From contig DAIDHD010000033.1 in NCBI GenBank assembly GCA_027459765.1, forward strand, positions 1 through 44,425: a stretch of DNA of 44,425 nucleotides. The letters run 5' to 3'. The first letter of the stretch is position 1. Each line of letters starts with the position of its first letter. The notes below the pieces were generated by a model that saw nothing but the letters and a program-made list of their open reading frames with translations, was not told the DNA's origin and did no database searches. This document shows, one piece after another, positions 20,100 to 32,047 of this stretch. A program made the translations under genes and the position numbers. The DNA is from Gammaproteobacteria bacterium (GTDB lineage Bacteria > Pseudomonadota > Gammaproteobacteria > Steroidobacterales > Steroidobacteraceae).

Positions 20100-20126
20100 A
20101 AGGCCGATGGGGTCACCACCGGCCTT
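20100..20126 (-). terminator. Weak intrinsic terminator between ftsH and folP
   Basis: Minus-strand stem AAGGCCG / CGGCCTT with a 13-base loop, followed by TTCGTTT. It lies 32 bp after the ftsH stop. The stem is 7 bp and the U tract is interrupted, so partial read-through into folP-glmM is likely. Confidence 0.55.
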
Positions 20127-20157
20127 CGCGTCGCGCCCGACCGCCCGGGGCCGGCCG

Positions 20158-22068
20158 TCAGTGCTGTCCGGCGGGCCGAACCAGCGGCGTGCCCGGATTC
20201 TCGGCCGCGGGACCGCGCGGCGTCGGGGTCGGCGTATCGTCCCAATCGCGCGGCGGACGCGGCACGCGTCCTTCCATGATGTCCTTGATCTGTTCCTCGT
20301 CGATGGTCTCGTACTTCATCAGCGCGTCCGCCATCGTCTGCAACTTGTCCATGTTGTCCTTGAGGATGTTGTAGGCGCGCTGGTAATTGCCGTCGATGAC
20401 GCGCCGAACCTCCTCGTCGATGACGTGCGCGGTGGTGTCGGAGACCTGCTTGTGCTGGGTGACCGAGCGGCCGAGGAACACCTCGCCCGACTCCTCGCTG
20501 TAGGTCTGGGGACCGAGCCGGTCCGACAGGCCCCAGCGGGTCACCATGTTGCGCGCGAGCTCCGTGGCCCGCTCGATGTCGTTCGACGCGCCCGTGGTCA
20601 CGGAGTCGGCTCCGAACACCAGCTCCTCGGCGACGCGGCCGCCGAACAGCGTCGCGATCCGGCTCTCGAGCTGGCGCTTGCTGGTGCTGTAGCGGTCCTG
20701 TTCCGGCAGGAACATGGTCACGCCGAGCGCGCGCCCGCGCGGGATGATGGTGACCTTGTACACCGGATCGTGCTCCGGCACGGACAGACCGACGATGGCG
20801 TGACCCGACTCGTGATAGGCGGTGTTGCGCTTCTCCTCCTCGGTCATGACCATCGAGCGGCGTTCCGCGCCCATCATGATCTTGTCCTTGGCGCGATCGA
20901 ACTCCTCCATGCTCACGGTGCGCTTGTTGGCGCGCGCCGCGAACAGCGCCGCCTCGTTGACCAGGTTGGCGAGGTCGGCACCCGAGAAGCCCGGCGTGCC
21001 GCGCGCGATCACGGCCGGCTTGACGTTGTCGGCCAGCGGCACCTTGCGCATGTGCACCTTCAGAATCTGCTCCCGGCCGCGAACGTCGGGCAGCGGCACC
21101 ACCACCTGCCGGTCGAAGCGGCCCGGCCGCAGGAGCGCCGGGTCGAGCACGTCGGGCCGGTTGGTGGCGGCAATCACGATGATGCCCTCGTTGCCCTCGA
21201 ACCCATCCATCTCCACCAGGAGCTGGTTCAGAGTTTGTTCCCGCTCGTCGTGGCCGCCGCCCAGACCCGCGCCGCGATGCCGGCCGACCGCGTCGATCTC
21301 ATCGATGAAGATGATGCAGGGCGCGTGCTTCTTGGCCTGCTCGAACATGTCGCGCACGCGCGATGCGCCGACGCCGACGAACATTTCCACGAAATCCGAG
21401 CCCGAGATGGTGAAGAACGGCACCTTGGCCTCGCCCGCGATCGCCCGGGCGAGCAGGGTCTTGCCGGTGCCCGGCGAGCCCACCATGAGCACACCCTTCG
21501 GAATTTTGCCGCCAAGCTTCTGGAACTTGCCGGGATCCTTCAGGAAGTCGACGATTTCCACCACTTCCTGCTTGGCCTCTTCCACACCCGCCACGTCGGC
21601 GAAGGTGACGTTGACCTGGTCTTCACCGAGCAGCCGCGCCCGGCTCTTGCCGAAGGACATGGCGCCGCGCCCGCCGGAGGCGCCTTGCATCTGGCGCATG
21701 AAGTACGCCCAGAAGCCGATCAGGATCAGGATCGGGAAGGCGGAGATGAGCAGTTGCATCAGCACCGACTGCTGCTTCGGAGGCTCGCCGCGGAACTTCA
21801 CGGCCTGCGACTGCAACAGCCCGATCAGCGCGCTGTTGCTGGTCTCCGGGTTGTAGGTGATGAACTGGTCACCGGAACGGCGCTTGCCCTCGATGATCTC
21901 GCCCTTCAGGGTCACCGAGTCGACGTTGTTGCTCTTCACCTCGGTGAGGAACTGGGAGTAATCGATGGTCTGGGGCTGCCCGGTTCGCATGCCGAACTGG
22001 CTGAAGATCGCGAGCAGAATCACGGCCAGGGCGACCCACAGGAGAATTTGTTTGGTCAGATCGTTCAA
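20158..22068 (-). CDS. ftsH: ATP-dependent zinc metalloprotease FtsH
   Basis: Membrane-anchored AAA+ protease that degrades damaged membrane proteins and regulators such as sigma-32 and LpxC. The 636-residue protein has membrane helices near 8-25 and 102-122. The Walker A loop is GSPGTGKT (197-204; the second residue is Ser where Pro is usual), followed by Walker [12 protein letters not shown], the SRH arginines and the zinc site HESGH near 420. The C-terminal tail is Pro/Thr-rich. The start is TTG at 22068 with AGGT a few bases upstream; no ATG precedes the first helix. Confidence 0.96.
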   Translation of the reverse strand: MNDLTKQILLWVALAVILLAIFSQFGMRTGQPQTIDYSQFLTEVKSNNVDSVTLKGEIIEGKRRSGDQFITYNPETSNSALIGLLQSQAVKFRGEPPKQQSVLMQLLISAFPILILIGFWAYFMRQMQGASGGRGAMSFGKSRARLLGEDQVNVTFADVAGVEEAKQEVVEIVDFLKDPGKFQKLGGKIPKGVLMVGSPGTGKTLLARAIAGEAKVPFFTISGSDFVEMFVGVGASRVRDMFEQAKKHAPCIIFIDEIDAVGRHRGAGLGGGHDEREQTLNQLLVEMDGFEGNEGIIVIAATNRPDVLDPALLRPGRFDRQVVVPLPDVRGREQILKVHMRKVPLADNVKPAVIARGTPGFSGADLANLVNEAALFAARANKRTVSMEEFDRAKDKIMMGAERRSMVMTEEEKRNTAYHESGHAIVGLSVPEHDPVYKVTIIPRGRALGVTMFLPEQDRYSTSKRQLESRIATLFGGRVAEELVFGADSVTTGASNDIERATELARNMVTRWGLSDRLGPQTYSEESGEVFLGRSVTQHKQVSDTTAHVIDEEVRRVIDGNYQRAYNILKDNMDKLQTMADALMKYETIDEEQIKDIMEGRVPRPPRDWDDTPTPTPRGPAAENPGTPLVRPAGQH

Positions 22069-22137
22069 GTTGCACCTACCACAGCGAGCCTGGGGGACGC
22101 CGAGTCTTCTTCTATAGACACGGGTTCGTCACCGACG

Positions 22138-22764
22138 TTACACCAATCGAAACTGTCGCGCCAACAGATACAGTTCGGGACTGCGCGAACGTGACGCTTT
22201 TGGCTTTTTGGCCGCCACGCGGCCGAATTTCCCGCGAAGATCCCGCATCATCGGTTCGAACCCCGCGCCCTGGAACACCTTCAGCAGCAGATCCCCGCCC
22301 GGCGCCAGAACACGCTCCGCGAACTCGACCGCGAGTTCGGCGAGGTGCATGGAGCGCGGCTGGTCGACCGCGTCTATGCCCGACATGTTGGGGGCCATGT
22401 CCGACATTACAAGGTCGACCTTCTCCGCACCCACCCGCTCGAGCACCTGCTGGAGCACCGCCTCCTCGCGAAAGTCGCCCTGCACGAATTCGACGCCCGC
22501 GATGGCGTCCATGGGCAGGATGTCGGTGGCGACGATGCGGCTCGCGCCGCCCACGACGCGTGCCGCGTACTGGCTCCAGCCCCCCGGCGCGGCACCGAGG
22601 TCCACCACCCGGATGCCCTTGCGCAGCAGCCGCTCGCGGGCGTCGATTTCCTGAAGCTTGAATACCGCGCGCGAACGGAACCCTTGCGACCGAGCCCGCT
22701 GCACGTACTCGTCGGACTCGTGCTCGGCCAGCCAGCGCGCACTGCTCTTTGAACGCTTGGTCAT
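22138..22764 (-). CDS. rlmE: 23S rRNA (uridine-2'-O-)-methyltransferase RlmE
   Basis: Methylates U2552 of 23S rRNA in the 50S subunit. The 208-residue protein has the catalytic K-D-K-E set: Lys in [13 protein letters not shown] site [16 protein letters not shown], Asp in [13 protein letters not shown], Lys in LLLKVFQG and Glu in PELYLLA. ATG at 22764 gives [11 protein letters not shown]; longer in-frame openings overlap yhbY and are not credible. It sits upstream of ftsH as in E. coli (rlmE-ftsH). Confidence 0.95.
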   Translation of the reverse strand: MTKRSKSSARWLAEHESDEYVQRARSQGFRSRAVFKLQEIDARERLLRKGIRVVDLGAAPGGWSQYAARVVGGASRIVATDILPMDAIAGVEFVQGDFREEAVLQQVLERVGAEKVDLVMSDMAPNMSGIDAVDQPRSMHLAELAVEFAERVLAPGGDLLLKVFQGAGFEPMMRDLRGKFGRVAAKKPKASRSRSPELYLLARQFRLV

Positions 22765-22785
22765 GGGATTGGTGCACGCATCGCG

Positions 22786-22793
22786 TCTATAAT
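22786..22793. promoter_or_regulatory. Shared two-way -10 element for rlmE and yhbY
   Basis: The eight bases TCTATAAT give a perfect + strand -10 (TATAAT, 22788-22793) and a minus-strand -10 (TATAGA, 22791-22786). The minus side has CCGACA 17 bp upstream as a -35; the + side has no clear -35. The whole divergent gap is only 35 bp, so both genes must be driven from about here. The + start would fall at or next to the yhbY ATG. Confidence 0.55.
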
Positions 22794-22799
22794 CGATCC

Positions 22800-23099
22800 A
22801 TGTCGTTGTCGGAACTCCAGAAGAAGCACCTGCGGCGCCTGGGACACGCGTGCAAACCCATCGTGATGTTGGGGAATGCCGGGCTGACCGACGGGGTGGC
22901 GAACGAGCTCGACCGCGCGCTCGAAGACCATGAGCTCGTGAAGGTAAGCGCCCGGGTCGGCGACCGCGAGGCCAGGGACGACGCATTCCGGCAACTCGCG
23001 GCGCGCACGACGAGCGAATTGGTGCAACGCGTCGGCAACGTGGGCCTATTCTATCGCCGCGCCAAGCGGCTCGCACGGATCGTGCTGCCGGACGCCTGA
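22800..23099 (+). CDS. yhbY: Ribosome-assembly RNA-binding protein YhbY (CRS1-YhbY domain)
   Basis: A single CRM domain (99 residues) that binds pre-50S ribosomal particles. The N-terminal [28 protein letters not shown] with its GxxG-type loop is typical, followed by [16 protein letters not shown] and the C-terminal [13 protein letters not shown] at 22800 gives the family start MSLSELQKK. No Shine-Dalgarno is visible and the -10 ends seven bases before the ATG, so the mRNA may be leaderless. It diverges from rlmE and converges on the accessory cassette. Confidence 0.94.
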   Translation: MSLSELQKKHLRRLGHACKPIVMLGNAGLTDGVANELDRALEDHELVKVSARVGDREARDDAFRQLAARTTSELVQRVGNVGLFYRRAKRLARIVLPDA

Positions 23100-23135
23100 T
23101 TCGGCTCTTGCGGGCTGCCCGGCTTGCGCCGGCCG

Positions 23136-24800
23136 TCAGCCCTTCGGCAGAACGATCGGCCGCTCCCGCAGCAGCAGCACCCAGTCGCCGTTCTCCATCA
23201 GCGCCTCACGCCCGAGTTCCCGTACCAGCTCCAGTTGCACCGCATGGCGCGTTGCAGCATCCGGGTCGGCCTCCCAGCGCTCGACGATGCGCTCGGCGCG
23301 GCCGAATACCGCCGCGAAACGCGCGTACTGGTTGGCTTGAGTGCGCAGTCCGAATTTCTCCGCATAGGCCTCGCAGAGCGCGGCTCCGATGGGTGCAAAC
23401 CCCATCACCAGCACCACCCAGTGGTGCAGTCGCGGCATGCGCTCGTACCAGCCCCAGAACAGCACCAGGCTCGCAGTGGCGGCGAGCCCGGTGGCGAGCA
23501 GGCGCGCGGAATTGCGTTCGATGCGGTGGAAGCGCCGCTCCTGGCGCACCGCGCGCGAGCGGTAGTACTCGGTCTGGCCCTTCATCCAGAACCCGAGCAC
23601 CAGGTTCGGCGCCATCGCGGTGGTAGGCGGAATCGCACCGGCGCCACGCAGCGCCTCGCGGATCCAGCGCAGCTCGTCGAGTTGCTTGCGCAGATAGCTC
23701 GAGGAGACCTGTTCCGGGAGGCCGGCGAGCCGCCAGTAGAATTGAACCCGCAGCCCCTCGGCGACGGCGCGGTAGTCCAGATAACGCCCCTGGGCGTCCT
23801 TGGCCTTCTGCCAGTAGTAGAGCACGGTGATTGCGGCGAACACGCCGAGGTACAACGTGGGCAGGATCCGCTCCGGAAAGATCTCCGCGTACAGTTCGAA
23901 CGTGAGCGCGAGCGCGGCGGCGAGCAGCAGCACCGCGCGCAGCACGCCGTGGGTCACGCGACGATAGTGGTTGGCGAGCTGATCCGCCCAGCCGAAGGTC
24001 GTCGCGATCACCCGATCGCCGACCGGTCGCGCCTCGAGCTCCGGCAGCAGCCCGGCCGCCGACTCGGCGGCGAGCGGCGCGCGCCGATCACGGGCCGGGT
24101 CGGAATTGAAGCGGTCGAGTCGCGAGCACATCGAGTCGAGGGTCGCCTCGCCCACGCCCTCGGGGAAGGTCCAGTTGCACTCGCCGACGCTCGAGACCAG
24201 GTCGGGCGGCGCGTCGAACTGGGCGCGACGGGCACGCACGTGATACACCGGTCCACCGTCCTCGCTGGACAGCTTCAAGCCGACCACCATGGACGTGCCC
24301 GCGCCGTTCGGGCGCACGAATCCGTCCCAGACCGCGACCAGGATGTGACAGTGGTTGGCGATGTAGGCGCCCACCGCGGCGTAGTGCGCGTCGCGGTCCG
24401 CGCCAGCCGGGGACTGCGCGCCGGATGAGTCGGCGGGCGCCGCCACGACGAACACGTGTTCCGCCGGCACGCGCGCGAGCAGCGTGCGGAACTCGGCCAC
24501 GGTCGGCGGGAAATCGCGCTCGTACTCCGACGGATCGAACGGCAGCGGCACGACCACCTCGTGGCCCGCATCCAGCGCCTCCTCGGCGATGAGACGATCC
24601 GCCCCTTCGGCGAGCGCCGAGATCACCCGCAGCGGCGTACCCGGATAGCGGCGGCGCAGATCGGCGAAGAGTTCGCGGGCGCGGGCCCGGTACAGAGCGC
24701 AATCCTCGGGGCGCAGGTCGCGGTGGCCGGTGACGCCGATGACGATGGGGAGCTTGCCTTCACGCGCACCGGCGAGCGCCGTGTTCACGGCGGCCTTCAC
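23136..24800 (-). CDS. SLOG-like nucleotide-binding domain with two SLATT-like 2TM units; predicted membrane effector
   Basis: 554 residues in two parts. Residues 17-190 look like a SLOG (LOG/Smf) Rossmann domain: strand and loop IGVTGHR at 21-27, [16 protein letters not shown] at 61-75, and [16 protein letters not shown] at 82-97. Residues 284-477 carry four membrane helices in two pairs (about 284-301/312-330 and 433-450/460-477). Each pair has nearby conserved-looking arms ([34 protein letters not shown]) and the end reads [18 protein letters not shown]. This resembles SLATT effector domains predicted to form pores or disrupt membranes when a nucleotide signal binds SLOG. GTG at 24800 overlaps the TIR gene stop as GTGA; a TTG nine codons earlier is less likely. 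Domain naming is by eye and needs profile searches. Confidence 0.72.
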   Translation of the reverse strand: MKAAVNTALAGAREGKLPIVIGVTGHRDLRPEDCALYRARARELFADLRRRYPGTPLRVISALAEGADRLIAEEALDAGHEVVVPLPFDPSEYERDFPPTVAEFRTLLARVPAEHVFVVAAPADSSGAQSPAGADRDAHYAAVGAYIANHCHILVAVWDGFVRPNGAGTSMVVGLKLSSEDGGPVYHVRARRAQFDAPPDLVSSVGECNWTFPEGVGEATLDSMCSRLDRFNSDPARDRRAPLAAESAAGLLPELEARPVGDRVIATTFGWADQLANHYRRVTHGVLRAVLLLAAALALTFELYAEIFPERILPTLYLGVFAAITVLYYWQKAKDAQGRYLDYRAVAEGLRVQFYWRLAGLPEQVSSSYLRKQLDELRWIREALRGAGAIPPTTAMAPNLVLGFWMKGQTEYYRSRAVRQERRFHRIERNSARLLATGLAATASLVLFWGWYERMPRLHHWVVLVMGFAPIGAALCEAYAEKFGLRTQANQYARFAAVFGRAERIVERWEADPDAATRHAVQLELVRELGREALMENGDWVLLLRERPIVLPKG

Positions 24801-25489
24801 GCCCGCGGCCCGCCGATGGCACGGCAAGCTTCGCTGAACCGGCGGCGGTCCTCCTCGCCGTCGATCTCGCCGGCGAGCAGCGCCACCAGTTCGCGCAACG
24901 ATCCGCTGCGCGCCGCGGCGCGCTTCACCAGCACGTGCGCCATCGGCCCGATGTGCACCGCGAGACGCGCCTCGATCAATTTGAGATCCGCCGGATCGAT
25001 GCCGGCGTTCGCGGCCGCCAGCGCGCGCACCACCGCCGAATCACCGGTGTTCGGCGCGCTCATCTGCGGCCAGGTCTGCGCGAAGGGATCCTTCTGCAGC
25101 ACCATGCTCACGTGCTGGCCGAGCCGCGCGTAGTGCGGTTCACGCGGGGGCGGGAAGGCGTCGAGCCAGTGCTGCGAACTGAGGAAATACTCCAGGCTCT
25201 TGCAGGGCATGACGTCCTCGATGCGAAACGGCAGTATGTTGACCTGCTTGTGCACGGCGCGCTCTATTTCCCGGCGCACCTGGGGAGATTCGTTGCTCGC
25301 CGAGGAGAACACGAGCACCATCAGACGCGCCGCGGCGATGGCATCGATGATCTCGGCGGCCCAGTCGGCCGCCGGCGTGATGTCGCGCGGCGCGATCCAG
25401 CAACGCACGCCCTGCGACTCCAGGCGCTCGACCAGTTCGAACGCGCAGGCCTGGTCTGCCTTGGAGTAACTGACGAAAACGTGCCCCAA
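24797..25489 (-). CDS. TIR-domain protein, putative NAD-consuming enzyme
   Basis: 230 residues. A bacterial TIR domain fills about 1-135: strand A HVFVSYSKAD, BB loop CWIAPRDITPAADW at 30-43, and the predicted catalytic Glu74 in SPQVRREIERAV, followed by LPFRIED and SLEYFLSSQHWLD. Bacterial TIRs with this Glu cleave NAD+ and some make cyclic ADP-ribose signals. Residues about 165-218 form a separate helical module (LAVHIGPMAHVLVKRAA) that I have seen at the C-terminus of other bacterial signalling proteins but cannot name. The start is TTG at 25489, four bases after the sensor gene stop and right at the first strand of the fold. The end overlaps the SLOG/SLATT gene by four bases. Confidence 0.85.
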   Translation of the reverse strand: MGHVFVSYSKADQACAFELVERLESQGVRCWIAPRDITPAADWAAEIIDAIAAARLMVLVFSSASNESPQVRREIERAVHKQVNILPFRIEDVMPCKSLEYFLSSQHWLDAFPPPREPHYARLGQHVSMVLQKDPFAQTWPQMSAPNTGDSAVVRALAAANAGIDPADLKLIEARLAVHIGPMAHVLVKRAAARSGSLRELVALLAGEIDGEEDRRRFSEACRAIGGPRA

Positions 25490-25493
25490 GGGT

Positions 25494-26363
25494 TCAGGCC
25501 TGCAGCATGCGCATGGCCTTCTCCAGGCTCTTGCGCATGCGATCGAAGGAGCGGGCGAGCGAGGCGATTTCGCGCGCCCCGCCCTGCGGGAATTCGTGTT
25601 CGATGCCCTCCCCCAGGCTCACCTGGTCGGCGCAGCGCGCCAACCGCCGCACCGGCCGCACCACCAGCGCGTAGAGCAGCAGATTCACCGCCAGCAACAC
25701 GGCGCCGAATACCGACACCAGCGAGATCATGAAGCCGTGAAAGGCCTTCTCGGCGCTCGCCGTGGCCATCGCGAACGGCACGGACACCACCTGCGCCCCC
25801 ACGACCTCGTCGACCTTCCAGCCGAAGCCGTTGTCCGAACCGTAGCGCGCGATCATCGAGCGCGGCGCCGCGGCCGGCAGGCTGTGGCACACGAGGCAGG
25901 TGCCCTGCACGCGGATCGGCCGTGCCAGGTACAGCGTGCGACCCATCGGTGTGTCGCGCTCGCCGACCACTTCCGCGGTCTTGGAGTCGTTGCGGAATTT
26001 CTGAATGATGTCCGCTTCCCAGTCGGCGGCCCGGTCCACCGGGTTGGTGGGGTTGAGCGTCGCCTCCTTGTACGTGTACTCCGAGTGCCGCGCGCGCAAT
26101 CGCGCGAAATTCTGGGTGGCGGCGTAGGACGGCACGCTCTGCGGTGGAAACGCCGTCTGGATCTGATCGGCGAGCAGCGGCTGGATCTCGCTGGACGTGT
26201 AGGCTCGCGTGGCGAGCGCGCTGTCGACCATGAGCGCCGCCTCGTTGAGCACCTCGCGCCGCGCATTGTCTTCCAGCAAAGCCCAGCACGCGTAACCGGC
26301 GATGGCCGTGCCCAGCGCGAAGACCGCCAGGAGAGCGAGGTTGATCCTTACCAGCAGACTCAC
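25494..26363 (-). CDS. Membrane sensor: DUF3365-like haem-type domain plus HAMP, no output domain
   Basis: 289 residues: a membrane helix (about 5-29), an extracytoplasmic domain to about 208, a second helix (210-234) and a HAMP region (235-285) that ends the protein. The external domain carries YKEATLNPTNPVDRAADWE and a single c-type haem motif CLVCH (Cys156, Cys159, His160), as in DUF3365/Tll0287-like sensors for redox or gases. No kinase, cyclase or methyl-accepting part follows, so output must go through a partner. The next gene, a TIR protein four bases away, is the obvious candidate (inference). GTG at 26363 has GGAG eight bases upstream; a longer GTG start at 26396 adds eleven residues. 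Confidence 0.82.
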   Translation of the reverse strand: MSLLVRINLALLAVFALGTAIAGYACWALLEDNARREVLNEAALMVDSALATRAYTSSEIQPLLADQIQTAFPPQSVPSYAATQNFARLRARHSEYTYKEATLNPTNPVDRAADWEADIIQKFRNDSKTAEVVGERDTPMGRTLYLARPIRVQGTCLVCHSLPAAAPRSMIARYGSDNGFGWKVDEVVGAQVVSVPFAMATASAEKAFHGFMISLVSVFGAVLLAVNLLLYALVVRPVRRLARCADQVSLGEGIEHEFPQGGAREIASLARSFDRMRKSLEKAMRMLQA

Positions 26364-26442
26364 GCGATCCGCTCCGGCGCGGCATCCCCACCGCACGATT
26401 CAGCGGATGATAACCGATTTCCCGCGGTGCGATAGCCGTGCG

Positions 26443-26471
26443 GCGGGCCGTCGCGGCGACGGCTCGCCCGC
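26443..26471 (-). terminator. GC-rich hairpin after the DUF4149 gene
   Basis: GCCGTCGC and its complement sit one base apart at the core, flanked by GCGGGC ... GCCCGC with a small bulge, starting at the DUF4149 stop codon. There is no U tract. It may slow transcription between the greA-side genes and the sensor-TIR-SLOG cassette. A minus-strand TATCAT further on (about 26410) could be a cassette -10, without a clear -35. Confidence 0.35.
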
Positions 26472-26875
26472 TATCGGAATTCCTCGCGCCAGACGAGCAC
26501 CACCAGAGCGAGACAGGCGAGCCCGTAGATGACCGCCGACACGGCGTGCCAGGCGACGAACGTCAGGCCGGCGAAGGCGCCTTGCGCGTGGGCGCGATCC
26601 ATCAGCGGCCGAAGGCCCCACTGGTCGAGCGCCAACAGCGCCGCGGCGAGGTATCCGCGCAGGAATTTCGCACGCACCGGAAGCAGCACCGCGAACACGC
26701 TCACCGCGATGCCGACGTAGGCCTCGATGGAGAACAGGCGCCCGGCGAGCAACCCCGCGAGGTGTCGGTCCGCCTGCGCGGTGAACAGGGTCGGCGCCAC
26801 CCAGAGAGCGGCGGACCAGAGGCTGCCCGCCCAGAGCACCAGCGAAACGATGAACAGACTGCGGATCACAGACAA
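26471..26875 (-). CDS. DUF4149 membrane protein
   Basis: Small inner-membrane protein (134 residues) with four predicted helices, matching the DUF4149 family often found between greA and yhbY in betaproteobacteria. No function is known. It follows greA by 18 bp. The longest start is TTG at 26875; a GTG two codons later (26869) is equally possible, and neither has a clear Shine-Dalgarno. Its usual neighbour yhbY lies 3.4 kb away here because the three-gene cassette intervenes. Confidence 0.8.
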   Translation of the reverse strand: MSVIRSLFIVSLVLWAGSLWSAALWVAPTLFTAQADRHLAGLLAGRLFSIEAYVGIAVSVFAVLLPVRAKFLRGYLAAALLALDQWGLRPLMDRAHAQGAFAGLTFVAWHAVSAVIYGLACLALVVLVWREEFR

Positions 26876-26893
26876 GGGGAGGCAACCGTCGCG

Positions 26894-27366
26894 CTAGACG
26901 TAGCGCACCGAGACGATCTCGTAACTGCGGGTGCCGCCGGGGGCGTTCACGTCCACCACGTCGCCCTCGGACTTGCCGATCAGCGCGCGGGCGATGGGCG
27001 AGGACACCGACAGCAATCCCTGCTTGATGTCCGCCTCGTCGTCACCGACGAGTTGATAGACGACCTTCGATCCGCCGTCCTGGTCCTCGAGTTCGACCGT
27101 GGCACCGAACACCACCCGGCCGCTGGCGTTGAGCTTGGTGACGTCGATGATCTCGGCGTTGCCGAGCCGTTGCTCGAGTTCGGCGATCCGGCCCTCGATG
27201 AAGCTCTGCTGTTCGCGCGCGGCGTGGTACTCCGCGTTCTCGGACAGGTCGCCGTGCGCGCGCGCCTCGGCGATCGCCTTGATCACATTCGGCCGCGCCT
27301 CGCTCTTCAGTTGTTTCAACTCCTGCCGGAGGCGCTCCGCGCCGCGCAGAGTCATGGGTGTTCGCT

Positions 27367-27370
<4 letters not shown>
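26894..27370 (-). CDS. greA: Transcription elongation factor GreA
   Basis: Rescues backtracked RNA polymerase by stimulating transcript cleavage through the secondary channel. It has an N-terminal coiled coil with the tip acidic residues ([16 protein letters not shown]) and a C-terminal FKBP-like domain ([23 protein letters not shown]). I chose GTG at 27370: it overlaps the carB stop as GTGA and gives [14 protein letters not shown] and 158 residues, the classic GreA length. The first ATG (27355) would remove five residues. Confidence 0.95.
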
Positions 27371-30591
<3,221 letters not shown>

Positions 30592-30602
30592 ACCCTACCC
30601 CC

Positions 30603-31898
30603 TCAGGCCGGCTCGCCGGCGCCGGACTGGGCTGCGTCGTCCCCCGCACCCGGCTGATCGCCGGCCTGCGCCGCCGGCACGGCGGACTCGCCGCCCGGGC
30701 GATCCTCGCCGCGTGCCGCCGGGACCGCCCTGGCCCCCTTGGCGGCGCTGCGCGCCCGCGACTGCGCCTGGCTACGCTTCACCATCAAATACATGAAGTG
30801 TTCGAACAGCAGCGTGAGGTCGTGCGGCCCCGGACTCGCCTCGGGGTGGCCCTGGAAGCTGAACGCGGGCCGCTCGGTGTGCGCAAGGCCCTGCAACGAG
30901 CCGTCGAACAACGAGCGGTGGGTCGCACGCAGGGTCGGCGGCAGAGTGGCCTCGTCCACCGCAAAGCCGTGATTCTGGCTGGAAATGAACACCCGCCCGG
31001 AATCGATCTCCAGCACCGGGTGGTTGGCGCCGTGGTGTCCGAACTTCATCTTCACGGTCTTCGCGCCGCAGGCGAGACCGAGCAGCTGATGCCCGAGACA
31101 GATGCCGAACAGCGGTATGTCGGTCTCCAGAAAGCGTCGAATGGCTTCGATGGCATAGTCGCAGGGCTCGGGATCGCCGGGCCCGTTACTTAAGAAAATA
31201 CCATCAGGATTCATCGCAAGTACTTGATCTGCAGGCGTTTGCGCAGGAACAACTGTCATGCGACAACCGTGCTCGCCGAGGATGCGCAGGATGTTGCGCT
31301 TGATCCCGAAATCGTAGGCGACGACGTGCAGGCGGCTCTGCGGTCGTGGCGGCTTCGCCGCCGCAGCCTTGAACACCAGGCCGTCGTTCCACTGGTAGCC
31401 ACGCTTGGTGGAGACGACTTTGGCGAGGTCCATGCCCTTCAGCCCAGGGAATTTCTTCGCGGCCCGCACCGCGGCATTCTCGTCGATGGAATCCCCGGTC
31501 ATGATGCACCCGGCCTGGGCGCCTTTTTCGCGCAAAACCCGGGTCAGTTTGCGGGTATCGATGTCGGCGATCGCCACCACCTTGCAGCGCGCGAGGAACG
31601 CCCCGAGCGACTCGGTGGCTCGCCAGTTCGAGTGCAGTAGCGGCAGGTCGCGGATCACGAGCCCCGCCGCGTACACGGCGCCGGACTCCAGGTCCTCGGG
31701 ATTGGTGCCGGTGTTGCCCACGTGCGGATACGTGAGGGTGACGATCTGACGGCAGTACGAGGGATCGGTGAGGATCTCCTGGTATCCGGTCATCGCCGTG
31801 TTGAAGACGACCTCCCCGGTCGTGTTGCCCTTCGCACCTACGGAGATGCCACGGAACACGGTGCCGTCTTCGAGCGCTAGCACTGCAGGTGTCGACAC
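30603..31898 (-). CDS. carA: Carbamoyl-phosphate synthase small subunit, with C-terminal extension
   Basis: Glutamine amidotransferase partner of CarB. The 431-residue protein has the N-terminal CPSase domain ([26 protein letters not shown]) and a class I GATase triad: Cys267 (FGICLGHQ), His351 and Glu353 ([12 protein letters not shown]). The family normally ends near residue 376. Here about 55 more residues follow, rich in Ala, Gly, Pro, Arg and Gln, probably disordered. GTG at 31898 has GAGG seven bases upstream and gives [12 protein letters not shown]; a longer frame upstream is not conserved-looking. Confidence 0.95.
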   Translation of the reverse strand: MSTPAVLALEDGTVFRGISVGAKGNTTGEVVFNTAMTGYQEILTDPSYCRQIVTLTYPHVGNTGTNPEDLESGAVYAAGLVIRDLPLLHSNWRATESLGAFLARCKVVAIADIDTRKLTRVLREKGAQAGCIMTGDSIDENAAVRAAKKFPGLKGMDLAKVVSTKRGYQWNDGLVFKAAAAKPPRPQSRLHVVAYDFGIKRNILRILGEHGCRMTVVPAQTPADQVLAMNPDGIFLSNGPGDPEPCDYAIEAIRRFLETDIPLFGICLGHQLLGLACGAKTVKMKFGHHGANHPVLEIDSGRVFISSQNHGFAVDEATLPPTLRATHRSLFDGSLQGLAHTERPAFSFQGHPEASPGPHDLTLLFEHFMYLMVKRSQAQSRARSAAKGARAVPAARGEDRPGGESAVPAAQAGDQPGAGDDAAQSGAGEPA

Positions 31899-31942
31899 TC
31901 CGGTTCCTCGCTTCGCGCCGCTGCGCGGTCCGCGCATGCGCA

Positions 31943-31979
31943 AAGCGGGAGTCGCTCGCTGACGAACGTCCTCCCGCTT
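31943..31979 (-). promoter_or_regulatory. Leader hairpin upstream of carA
   Basis: A 9-bp inverted repeat (AAGCGGGAG ... CTCCCGCTT, 19-base loop) lies in the 123-bp dapB-carA gap, inside the transcript predicted from the promoter at 32019-32047. No U tract follows, so it is not a simple terminator. It could end dapB transcripts through Rho or fold in the carA leader to adjust expression. Confidence 0.4.
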
Positions 31980-32018
31980 CGGTTTGAATTCAATGCCGCT
32001 GAAACTGGCCGGGCGCGA

Positions 32019-32047
32019 ATATTAGCGATGAGCGCCTGACCTGTCCA
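32019..32047 (-). promoter_or_regulatory. Putative carA promoter at the dapB 3' end
   Basis: Minus-strand TGGACA (32042-32047, 5/6 to -35) and TAATAT (32019-32024, 4/6 to -10) are exactly 17 bp apart. The -10 overlaps the dapB stop codon. Predicted start near 32012 gives a 113-base leader before the carA GTG. Confidence 0.5.

Noticed and set aside
22138..23076. 312-codon version of rlmE with a 104-residue N-terminal extension
   Set aside because: The extra part is antisense to yhbY and low in family likeness. RlmE starts at [11 protein letters not shown].
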